From assembly GCA_017163975.1 (NCBI GenBank), contig JAFFSR010000221.1:434001-498000 (forward strand): a stretch of DNA of 64,000 nt. Reading direction: 5' to 3'. The stretch is from Anastatus disparis (taxonomy: Eukaryota; Arthropoda; Insecta; Hymenoptera; Eupelmidae). The notes under the pieces are model-generated. The model saw nothing but the letters and a program-made list of their open reading frames with translations, ran no database searches and had not been told where the DNA came from. Made by a program: the position numbers and the translations under genes. Below, piece after piece: positions 1 through 10,700 of this stretch. Position 1 is the stretch's first letter; every line of letters begins with the position of its first letter.

Positions 1-540
1 AAATAAATACTTGATTTTTTATTTATTTATTAAAATAAAAAAATTTTAAATCAATTAATAAATAAATTAATTAAAATAATATTTCACTATAAAAATGAAA
101 TAAATTTAGTAATTTATGCATTTCAATGCATCAATTTAATTTAATAGAGTAAAAAATGTTACTTGGGAAACTTATTAATTTATTTATTAATTTTGATATA
201 TTTTAAAATTAATTTACAAATTAATCGTTTCTAATAAATAATTTTATTCATTAACTTATTTATTTTTGTCATTAATTTATTTCGCGAGTGCTATTGCTAC
301 AAAATTTGAAAAAAAAGAAATCTCTTCTGAAATAACACTTTTCTTAAACTCAAAATGAAACAATACCAGTTTTCAGCCAAAAATGAAAAAACACATAGGG
401 TATGAGTCCCGGTTACTGTGTCTGAACATTATTCTGTGCTTTACGTTTAAATACATTTAAAGCACAGAATTAGGTTCAGGCACAGTAATTGGGACACATG
501 AATTATCTTTGAAAAAAATAGAATAACACTTTTTTCTTCG
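1..540 (-). repeat. Inverted copy of ANK-unit 5' flank
   Basis: The segment reads, on the minus strand, as the sequence at about 47850-48370 upstream of the third ANK gene. Both share a distinctive inverted pair around a 'tctgtgctttac' word (420-490 here, 47875-47945 there) and the same AT-rich tail. The orientation implies that another ANK gene on the minus strand may lie beyond the left edge of the window. No coding sequence is visible here. Confidence 0.75.
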
Positions 541-799
541 CTATTGCTGATATACTCTCTTTAATAAATAATTTCAAGAAACGAAATCCGGATATCGAAA
601 AAAATACTGTTCAATTCAGGATCCTTTTCTTTTTTTTTTAATTATTTATTAATTCAATGTTAGTTATAAACTTTAGATTACAATTATGTGATTAAATTTT
701 GATAAATTAATAGGCTATTTAGCTAAATTTTTTAAGAATTGAAATTTAAAAAAATGGTGATATTAATAAAATAGTTCAAGATAATTGTTTGTTTTTTTT

Positions 800-988
800 A
801 AATTTTATCTACCGTTGCTGTATTTATGCTATTATTATGATGCTGATTAGTGACTGAGATTTCTCAGTGCGTTTGTGAAGAAAGCACATGTAACGTATAC
901 GGTGGTGCTTGTGCCAAGAGCGGGATCCGAACTAGAGTCCTCGAGATTATGAATCCATCGTTCTACCGACTAAGCTTTAATAGTTTAA
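800..988 (-). mobile_element. tRNA-derived SINE, copy a
   Basis: On the minus strand a tRNA-like head (start near 985, B-box-like 'GTTCGGATCCCGC' around 921-935) is followed by the family body. The body has the 'ACATGTGCTTTCTTCACAAA' stretch and ends in 'TACAGCAACGGTAGATAAAA'. It lies in the left arm of the long inverted repeat and has a near-identical mirror copy at 32336-32515. The open frame through it has no coding meaning. Confidence 0.85.
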
Positions 989-1439
989 TTAAAATTTTTT
1001 ATATGATTTCTATGATACGTTTAAATAGTTATTAATACATAAAATCAATTTAAATTCATTTAAAAATTTATATTCCGTATCAATAGCTTTTAAAAATATA
1101 TAATTTTGACTATTTTTAATTTTCTATTATTTGGAAATTCAAACTTGTCATAAATATTCGTGCGATTGATATACACGAGGGTTTGCGAAATTAGATAACA
1201 TGAATATCTACGATTTAGCGCACTATAGTACTGCTTAAGAATTACTTAAGGACTACTTAGAAGGAAAATAAAAATTCAATCACATTATATTATTTAATCA
1301 AATTAATAAATTATGAGATTAAATAAATACAAATATTTACCAAATTCTCATTAAAAGCTTAGAAATATTATTAATTACAGCTGTATATATGTATATACAA
1401 ATAATTTTATAGAAAATATAGTTAAACTAGCTCACCTTC

Positions 1440-1600
1440 GTAAATAGCTTCACTTCGCTCAGCTCTGAAATGCCCTCGGACCTTGCATCGCGATACAAGG
1501 CATGCAAAAAGCTTAGCTTTTTGCATATAAGACACGACAGATAACACTCACGCTTCGCGCTTGCCCTTCATTACTACTTTCTTTGGTGATTGTTTCATTA
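1440..1600. repeat. GC-rich hairpin cluster
   Basis: Several short perfect palindromes are packed together: 'GCAAAAAGCTTAGCTTTTTGC' flanks a central HindIII-like core, 'TTGCATCGCGATACAA' forms a stem, and 'CGCTTCGCGC' follows. A mirror copy lies at 31800-31935 in the other arm, with the same stems and a few substitutions. It stands out from the roughly 80 % AT surroundings. Function is unknown. Confidence 0.6.
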
Positions 1601-2249
1601 CAAAAAAAAAATTGTTTCATAGTTCAATAGCTTAAAAATAAAATATTCTTATAAAGTTTTTATCTGACCTGAATAATTTCGCCAGAAAATCATTTAAAAT
1701 AATGATAGAAATGAACTCTGGCAATTCAAAAAGAATCGTTTGAGTTGATTTAAAATAATAATAATCAAGTATTTCATAATACTTTTTTCATAAGCCTTTA
1801 TTATAACTTTATTTATTAAAGGATTTAATCTTAATTATTGTTGTAAAAAAATACCAGTACTTGCTTTAAAGCAAAAAGAAGCAACTACAATTATTGAATG
1901 ATTTAAATGATTCCTAGAAAAGTAATTTCTTTTAATAATAAAAAAGGGAAATTTTGACGTATCGTTAAATTAAAAAAACTTGCATTTTTACAAAGGTAAA
2001 GTTTTTTTTTATGTAAAACATCGACGAATCTACTCATTTTCGTGAGTCGTTTCTGTTCATTTCTTTTTAGGAAAAAGTTTAGCATGCATATAGTAAGTAA
2101 ACTATAAGTAATATTATTTTTTAATCTCATCTTTCTGTCTTTGTTTACATACGTAAAATTAATCATTTTTTAATACACGATCGACTTCTCTACATTACGA
2201 TAATTTACACCTAACTAATAATTTTCTTAACTTCAGACTCAATCGATGA

Positions 2250-2279
2250 ATGTATGAGAGTAACGCTCATACATTCATC
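2250..2279. repeat. Short perfect hairpin in the inverted-repeat arm
   Basis: A ~12-bp stem built on the word 'GAATGTATGAG' faces its complement across a short spacer. It is kept in the mirror arm at about 31110-31140. It is probably a remnant of a small palindromic element. Confidence 0.55.
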
Positions 2280-3038
2280 GTTACATACTTGCAACTTCCT
2301 CATAATAAATATGTAAATAATGCATATAAGGTTTATATTTATTATTTAAAAAAAGTAGTCTTTTAAGACTTGAAAACACTTTTAACTAAAGATAGACCAA
2401 GATATTTGTACAGTGTAGAAAAATACAATGATTATTGCACATTGGACATTGATGATACATTGATTTGTAAAGCACTTAACTTTTCACCGCACTGAAAATT
2501 TCATTTCTCACTGCCGACTGAAGAATTGATTCATACTTTATCGCTCTTATTTCTCTCTTTCTTTTTTCCATACCCAGCTTTTATCTTTTTTTCAATGCAC
2601 TCTCCAAAGCCGTATTACGTTTCCTCCATAATAACAAAACGAAATAATGATTATCATACAATAATAATCATAATAAAATACAATAGTAATAATAAAAATC
2701 ATAAACTTTTAATAATATAATAAAGAACAAATATATGAATTTATAGCGAGTTTTCTTCTAATCATATTCTATTTAAATATTAGGACAAATTAAGGACTAA
2801 TTAACTCAACGAGAGTAAAAGAAAATATAATAATACAGTGGCATGGTTGTCTTATTATAATGCATTTATTAAAAAATTAAAATAACGGACGAAAAAAAAT
2901 GAAAAAAATACAAGTGTTTAATAAATCCTAAAACTCATATATGTGCGTTGTGATTTTCTTGTTTTAAATTGAAACACAATCCTAGGTTCTACACAACATT
3001 TTAACATCACGTGATCAGAGACATCCAATCAAATCAAT

Positions 3039-3130
3039 TATAAAACGAGGACTCGCCAAATGTATCTTTTTTTTAAGGAAGGATTATAAAACGAGGACTC
3101 GCCAAATGTATCTTTTTTTTAAGGAAGGAT
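3039..3130. repeat. Perfect 46-bp tandem duplication
   Basis: The 46-bp unit at 3039-3084 is repeated without change at 3085-3130. It includes 'ACGAGGACTCGCC' and a run of eight T. The absence of any mismatch suggests a recent slippage or replication event. Confidence 0.95.
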
Positions 3131-3666
3131 TATTATTATTTTTTATATGTAAGAATAAATTTTCTTTAAAATAATTATTTTTATAGAAATATAGTATTTT
3201 TAAAAAATTTTTTTAGTTTATTTTATAATTTTTAAAAAATTTTAAGGAAAAGAATTAAATTTATAGTAATTATTAATTTACCATAATAATGAATAATAAA
3301 AATTTATTATTTTACTTTATTATTTTCGAACGTATACAGTTTGAAAATAATATAAACAAAAAAATCTAACCCTAAATTAAAAGTAGAAATAAAATAATCG
3401 CAAGCGTTCCTAAAGTCACTCGAGAAATCTGGCACCCAACATATATATATCGAAAATATATGTTGAGTGCCATCCAGCGCTATGTTGAAATAATTTTATC
3501 CCCAGCGCTGGTTAAAATTCAATAACTATATACGCTATACGCGCATATATTATTCGAGTAATTGCCGAAAAAAGCGCTAGGGGGAAACTCTATTTACGCT
3601 ACAGAAATTAGACGTACTTTGTATAAGTACAAGCACGCTTTATGCTTACACATTGAATTTTCGAAA

Positions 3667-3816
3667 ATGATTGCTTTTATATCAATGGTTAAAAAAGCTT
3701 TGGATTACATTAGTGATCTCCTTTCTGATTATACCGATTATTCATATGAAGTTGCCGCCATCCTAATGGTGTCAATGATTTTAGGTATATTAATATTCCT
3801 CTGCCGGACTATGTAA
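3667..3816 (+). CDS. Possible 49-aa single-pass membrane micropeptide
   Basis: I do not recognise a family. The frame opens at an ATG and encodes 49 residues: a short basic/aliphatic start (MVKK at residues 7-10), an acidic and tyrosine-rich stretch (residues about 13-28), and a strongly hydrophobic segment (residues 29-46) long enough for one membrane helix. It ends in CRTM. An AATAAA lies about 45 bases after the stop, and the gene sits 0.9 kb upstream of BAG6 on the same strand. The frame also runs upstream of the ATG without a stop from 3562, so the start is uncertain. It could be an independent micropeptide gene, a last exon of something else, or chance. The organised hydrophobic segment in AT-rich DNA is the main reason for listing it. 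Confidence 0.35.
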   Translation: MIAFISMVKKALDYISDLLSDYTDYSYEVAAILMVSMILGILIFLCRTM

Positions 3817-3962
3817 TTAGATGTGTTTTGTCTATGACGAGGGAGTAACCATCCTCCCGAAATAAAATCAAAAATTAAAATTTTATGCAATAAATCTTTT
3901 TTTCCTCATTCTAACCTCAAAATCTAAACTTTGTTTCAACTTCTCGGCTCTCGTGAGCAAAA

Positions 3963-4086
3963 ATACATTATGAAACGGCTGTGCAAAGGCTTTTTTACGA
4001 AACTCGTTACAGCCCTCGCCTTCGGCTCGGGCTGTAAACTTCTCGTTTCGTAAATAAAGCCTTTGCACAACAGTTTAATAATGTAC
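3963..4086. mobile_element. Palindromic element with GC-rich TTCG-loop core
   Basis: An imperfect ~60-bp stem runs inward from 'TACATTATGAAAC' to the core 'GCCCTCGCC-TTCG-GCTCGGGC' (4012-4032) and back out to 'GTTTAATAATGTA'. The core is better conserved and far more GC-rich than the arms. The same core lies inside a different stem at 34452-34574. Nothing coding is present. Confidence 0.7.
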
Positions 4087-4232
4087 TATTGCATACGTTG
4101 ATAAAAATAATTCTATATTTACTATTTGTCAAAATATTTATTCCGTAACTTGAACTAGAAGCTTTTAAACTATCTAATGACGAATTATTAATTTTTCCTA
4201 TTATAGGAGTTAAAAAAAAATTCATAAAGTAA

Positions 4233-4419
4233 GGGTGCGTTCCACATACCTCTCGGGATTGCGCACCAGTAATGCGTGGTGGATTTCTGTATACAAAAAT
4301 CTCCAAATACCTCTCGGGATTGCGCACTAGTAATGCGCAGTGGATTTCTGTATACAAAAATCTCCAAATCCACTGAGCATTACTGGTGCGCAATCCCGAG
4401 AGGTATGTGGAACGCACCC
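4233..4419. mobile_element. 187-bp MITE, PIF/Harbinger-like, TAA target duplication
   Basis: The terminal inverted repeats begin GGGTGCGTTCCAC and continue for at least 40 bp, and the element is flanked on both sides by TAA (4230-4232 and 4420-4422). A three-base TWA duplication with G-rich tips fits PIF/Harbinger MITEs. The left arm is partly duplicated: a ~60-bp block containing 'CTCTCGGGATTGCGCAC' and 'GGATTTCTGTATAC' occurs twice in a row at about 4247-4307 and 4308-4370. This makes one arm twice as long as the other. Confidence 0.75.
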
Positions 4420-4439
4420 TAAGAATGTGTCATTTAGCC

Positions 4440-4759
4440 CCACTCTCATCTTCCATCTCTTCCAAACTCGCGTGCGCGCGTCGGCACCACTGGCAAAAGC
4501 ACATAACCTCAAAAGTAAAAAAAAATTTTACACCGATACCTATATATCAGATTGAATTAATAGAATTCGTCATTATTTTTCTCAGTCAAGATAAACGGGC
4601 AGTAAGAATATTGTGAATTTATGATTACTTCATTGTATTTTTTAATCAAAATAAATTTATAATCAATATTTTCAGATTTGTCCCGTACTTAAAACTGTCG
4701 CACGTATTGCTAAATTTCTTGTTTAGCGAGTCGAGGAAACTACTTGCTACGTCGTAAAA
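4440..4759 (+). promoter_or_regulatory. Probable BAG6 promoter / 5' UTR region
   Basis: The stretch between the MITE and the BAG6 start codon includes a GC-rich patch (4470-4495, 'GCGTGCGCGCGTCGGCACC') that is unusual for this window and would suit a housekeeping promoter. A possible 5' UTR intron has a GTAAAA donor near 4513 and a TTTTCAG acceptor ending at 4674. The first coding exon would then begin at about 4675. The transcription start cannot be fixed from sequence alone. Confidence 0.45.
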
Positions 4760-7700
4760 ATGCTGGAAATAACAGTTAAGACCTTGGATTCTCAAAATCA
4801 TTCCTTCACTGCTGAAGATGATGTAAGTTTTAATAATTAAAATTTATTAATTTTAGGCTATTTTTAAATTTATTATTAAATTACCGAATTAGTAGCATAT
4901 ATTTTAAGTTGTCTATAATTTGGTTAAGCACTATCTAATTAGTATAACTATGTACTTATTATGTTTGGTTTGTTGTTATTTTAGATCACAGTACGTGGCT
5001 TTAAGGAATATATAGCAGAGACTGTTTCCGTACCTGCTGAATCACAAAGATTAATTTATTGTGGCAGAGTTTTGCAAGATGATAAAAAGCTCAACGACTA
5101 TGGTAGGATGTTTTATTTTTTATTATTGCACCATGTATTTGATTTATTTCATAATTTACTGTATTTATCATTAAATCTGTTTCATTCTCATTTAACGTTT
5201 AAAAACTCGTATATTATGAATAACATCTATCTTACAAATATTATTCTTGTTTTGTCACATATATTTTTAACATATATTTTTAACATATTGATTTTTCTGA
5301 AACTCTGATAAAATAAGTTTCATTTACATTCAATAAAAAATTTGTATGGAAATAAGTATAATATTTAGTAATTACTTATGAAATTGTTTTTCTTATGAAA
5401 TAGTTTAAAAATAATATATTTCTTGCAAATATTTTTAGGTTAGAATATAAGTCGAAGTTAATTAAACTAACATTTTATTTTGCTTATTAAGAATATGATA
5501 TAATATTTCATAGGTACTTAACAAAATAACCATCTGACGAATGAATTTAATATATAAATTATTTTAAATTGTATTTTAAATAATGACAAAATTATTGAGC
5601 AGATATTGATTTTATAATTATAAGTGTCTGTTTAAAGCATTATTTAATTCACTTTGTAATTACACTTTTTTAAAATAGTTGAAAAACAAATCTCAAACTT
5701 TTTTTATTAAAATATCATTTTATTCAAAAATATCAATTTATTCAACAAAAATTAATAATATAATTATAAAAGTATTTTCTAATTTCTAGCTAAAATTGTT
5801 TTAATTTTCAAACTTATTACATTTTTTATTATGTTTATGATATTTCAGATGTCAATGGGAAAGTTATTCATTTGGTGCAAAGAGCTCCACCACAACCTGA
5901 GTCACGGAGTAGCAACAATGATGGACAAAGACAAAACAATAATGGAAATTGGCCTCATGGTGGACCACGACTTCAATATCGAGGACATGTACATAGAAAT
6001 GCAATGTATGTGAGTGCAATGCCAGTGTCTGCTGAGCTTGTAGAAGGTCATGGTAAATATCATTGATTTTTCTTACCTATTAATTTGTTATATTATTATT
6101 AATCAAATTTAAAGATACAATTCATTATGCATTTTAAATCATTTATCTTTATTTTTTGGTGACTCATGATTATTTATTTATTTCAAATATAAATTATAAC
6201 GTTAATATTAAACATTAATTTATTAAAATGTAATAATTTTGATGAAATTTAAGGGAAGACCAAACTATCTATCTTTGTTTAATAGTATTTTTTTTTATCT
6301 ATATACAATCATTCATCACTAAAAAAAATAGCAACCCTTACTTAATATTAGTGTGATAAGTAAATTTCATAGTAACTACAAATAATTTTACAGTGGTTTT
6401 TGAGTAAAAAGGAGACTTACTAAAAATCTTTCATAGAACCTATCTTTTTTATGAAATTTCCCTAGGTCTCCTTTTTCTCAAAAAGTATTTGATGAAATTA
6501 TTTTCTTATCATCAAATTTATTTATATTAATATCTAACAGGGGTTGCTATTTTTTTCTTGTTACAATTTTTGAAGTTGATATAAATGATGAAAAAGATAT
6601 AGCTAGTTTAACCTATCCTTAAAGATAATATTCCTTTTCATAATTAAAAGACAGAAAAATCATATTCTTTACTTAATCATTTTAATTCATTAATAAAATG
6701 TCTACAATACAAATATTCAAACACCTTAATTTAAAGTTTATTTATAATTAAATATAGACATGAGATTAATAAAAAAAATATTTTTTTTAACTTAAAATTG
6801 CTTTTATATAGGTTTACCAGCACCACAGTTAAGCAACACTCTGTCAAACAGTCGGTTAGTAGGTGCTAGACGTATGCTTGACAAAGCTATTCAATTAATG
6901 GATCGTTTAGATGATCCTTCAGTGCCTCTTCATCCTAGTCCAACAGAAAACAATTCTTCAGAATCGCAACCTCCACCTTCAGTCCCAGAAGAAGAAACAG
7001 AACAGGATAGGTAATATATTTAGTGAATTGTGTTAAAAATAATTACTAAAAAAGGTCAAGCTTTTAAAAATTGAATTTGACAATGATTATTTCAGAAACA
7101 TTTTTTGAGAGTGACCTTCTTTACCAAAATGTATTATTTATTTTTAAAAAATTATAATTTCAGTAGTGTAAATAGTAATTTAAACAATGCAAGAGACAGA
7201 ATGGTACAAGCAGCCTCAGAAATAGCTAATGCATTTTCAGCAGCAACTCTCATCAATATTAGATTATCGCATGGTATGATTAAAAAAGTTACTCAAATAA
7301 CAGATGTTATCAAGTAAAAATTATACATAACTTATTGTAGAATATTATAATATTAACTGAAGTAACAAATTTCACGCTTATATTATTATTCTTCAATAAT
7401 TCATTAAGTTGTTTTTTCTCAAATAAAAATTTTAATAAATAGTATGAAAGTCACTTAATTAAGTATAAAAATACAAAAACAATTACAACCCACAAAAATT
7501 TTTACTTTATCATATTAATAATAAATAAAGTATGTTTAATTTAATTAATGAAATACTAACAGATAACGACGACATAGAAAGTGTATCTGGAACAGTTAAT
7601 GTAATGAATGGAAGTTCATCAGAACAATCCAATCAATCTCAGAATCAATCTGAGGCTCGATCCCCGTCTCAGGCTCAGTCACAGGTTCAACCAGAGGCTC

Positions 7701-10700
7701 AGGCTCAGCCACAGGCTCAACCTCAGGTTCAGCCTCAAGCTCAATCTCAAGATCAAGCAGAAGCAGAGACTCAAGAATCAGAACCTCAAAGATCGCAAAC
7801 AGAAGAACCAGCACAACAAAGATCAGAACGAGAAGCACCAGATTCTGAAAGGTCAGTATTTGAGAGAAGTGAAACAGAAAGATTGAAATCAGAAAGACCG
7901 AATAATAGTTTCTCTATAAGAAATCATAGATAGTGTGCTAGACAATGAATGTTCTCTTGTAATTTTTAATAATAATAATATCATAATTTTAAAATATTAT
8001 TAAAACTTGCATATAATATCTTAATAGTGCGTACTTGTATATTTCTAATATTTAATTATTTTGTTTGAATTTGAACGAGTTTTTGTCTTTTTTCAAACGA
8101 GTTGAAACTTATGATATTTCTGATAGTCTCATTTAAAATCCCAAATTCAAAAATAAGAATGTAAATGTATAAATCTGAAAAAGAATTATAATTTATGTGG
8201 TTTCAGGGGTCCTCGTCCACCGCAAATGGCAGAATTATTAGACAAATTAATGAGCACTCAAGATCGACTTAGACCTCATGTTGAATTTTACCGAAATTTG
8301 ATGTCAAATGATCCTGTTCTTAATCGAGCAGTAAGTTATAAAGTGATAGATATTTATGAATTTTTAAAATTATTTTTCGCGAATGAAAGAATTCGTGTAT
8401 ATTTCTTTATTCATTGAAAAAATTTTCACTATTTTACAGAATGGACCTGGAAGTGTTGCTGAAAGTCAAAGAATCGTTGATGGAGTAAGTGAAAGTTTAC
8501 ATTATTTAGCGCATGCTTGTCACGCATTAAGTGATATAATTGTTGATATGGGACAACAACCTCCTCGAAATTTACGTTGCCGACCACTTATAATACAACA
8601 TTCGGCTATATTACAAACAGGAATCCCAATACAGGTTGAGGTATGTTTACAATTCAAAGTTTTTTAAAATTAAAATCATACTTACTGTCAAATAATTTAA
8701 ATATGTATAAAAACGATCACTGGTATAAACATTATTAAAAATTAATATAATTTTTTCTTTTTCTTCTGTAATATTAGTCTCATATCAATTTGAGTCGTAA
8801 TAATACAAATAGCAACAATACTACGGATGAAGGAAATGAAGCCACCAGACCATCATCACCATCAGCTACTTCTGACCAAAATAACAGATCTAATAACACG
8901 AATGGTCGACCAGCGTCCCAGAGTACCAATAATCAACAGAATCCAGCTTCTTTATTAGGTATTTGAATGTATTTATATTATTTTTTTAAATGAACATTAT
9001 TTCATAAAAGTTTAAAAATCATTTTTTAATTAACGTGTAATAAAATAAAGAAATTTATAAGTAATTGATTAAAAATAATGTTTATTTTACAAAAGGTTTG
9101 ATATAATTGCAAATTAGTGAAAAATAATTTTATTAACGGTACATTTTAATATTAAGGTACCCTCTTGAACCTGCCAAATGTAGAATTATCAATGGAATTA
9201 AGTCCTCAAAGTGCAATGGACTCAAGTTCTCCTAATACAATTGTAGTGGATGGTTCTGAAATTGATCAGGGTCAAAGTAATAATAATAATGGCAATGGTA
9301 AATACCAATCACTTTTAAATAAATGGTATCTAATTTTTAAAAAAATTGTATGAATTTAAATTAATTCTTTTTGTGCAGCTGGAGAACCAGGCAATATGTA
9401 TTCGATGCCACCACCTTTGCCTTTTGCCTTCATACGCGATGCGTTGCAAAGCGTACTTAGCGAAAGACATTCGCAAATGGAACCATCTGGTACCTCAATA
9501 AATATAGGCACACCTACAAACATACCATTTGTTACTATTGTAGGACAACAGATGGATATTAACACACCAAATTCAGGACAAAGTACACAAGCAAGGTATT
9601 TTTTTATTTTTTATCAATTTATGAAAAAATCATATCGAATTTTTAATTTCTCATTTATGTAGTTTAAATTAAATATTATGAATGCACGAATATTTTAAAT
9701 TTTACTTTTCACAAATATTTTTGTTATAATTTTATTAAAAAGAAGCAATATTGGTACACATCCGACCACATCGACCCAAACACGCAGCACGGCAAGACCA
9801 CATGTCTTGCATCCACATACGCATCCATTGAATGTTGGAATGGGCATGGGTCAGAGCCTATCATTTGATCCTTTCTTGCCATGCAACTCGCATCATGTAA
9901 GAAGAAATACACCAGCCAGTACTAGCTCTACTTCCACATCCCAGTCAAATCAAGCAAACCAATCAACAACTTCTGAAAGTCACAGTCGAACGCAGTCCTG
10001 TAATTATTGAATTTTTAAAATCTTTTTACAATTATTTAACAAAATTATTTTTATCAATTAAATGTAAATTATGAAACTATATTATGTTATTATAATTTTA
10101 TAGCATCAAATTCATCGTCTACTTCTCAACCGCAAAGCCATACAGTTAACTTCACGTTAGCTGGAGATAGAAATGTAACGCGGGATCTTGAAAATGAAGG
10201 TCAAGCCTTAGCTAGTGGTAAGTCTTATCAAAATATTAAATCGTTAAAATATTTTGTCTAATTTTCAAAAATATTTATTCAGGTTAAGTATATTATCTTC
10301 AATAATAATATATAATAATACATTCTTTTTTTATTTGAATTTATAAATTACAGGTATAAGATTGGCTATGAGTTTAGGTGAATTGTTCCAAGGATCTGAT
10401 AATGATGATGTACATATTTCTCTAGTTGGAAGTGGGTTAGTAAAATATATACATTACAATGAATTTAAAAAATATATGAATTAAGATTTATTTAGAATAT
10501 TTTTATTGCAGGCCTAATGCTAATGAAATTCATTTAACACCAAATAGCAATGTATCATTAGCAGAATTTTTAAGACTACTAAATGTCCGCCTGGTCGAAT
10601 TTACAACTCGAAACTTTTTGATAGATTTTTGGTTATTTTTGGTAATGAAAATTTATTTACATGTTGATTGTCATATACATATATATATAAAGAATAAATT

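Larger units (their letters stand above)
545..2955 (-). repeat. Left arm of ~2.3 kb inverted repeat
   Basis: This arm is the reverse complement of about 30440-32765, at roughly 95 % identity in the parts I aligned by eye, for example 2241-2410 against 30960-31143. It is a composite. Positions 545-1430 match the 3' flank of the ANK genes (compare 21270-21850), and 2240-2955 match the DNA downstream of the nejire-like copies (30440-31143, and 42640-42870 for its outer part). It carries a SINE and a GC-rich hairpin cluster near 1440-1600. No gene is supported inside it. Confidence 0.85.

Noticed and set aside
850..1035. 61-codon frame in the left arm, and its twin at 32281-32466 on the minus strand
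   Set aside because: Both are translations of the same SINE (tRNA-like head plus body). Their conservation comes from the recent inverted duplication, not coding.
7596..7838. 80-codon minus-strand frame over BAG6 exon 6
   Set aside because: It is the antisense of a CAG/CTC-rich repeat coding for the Q/A tract.
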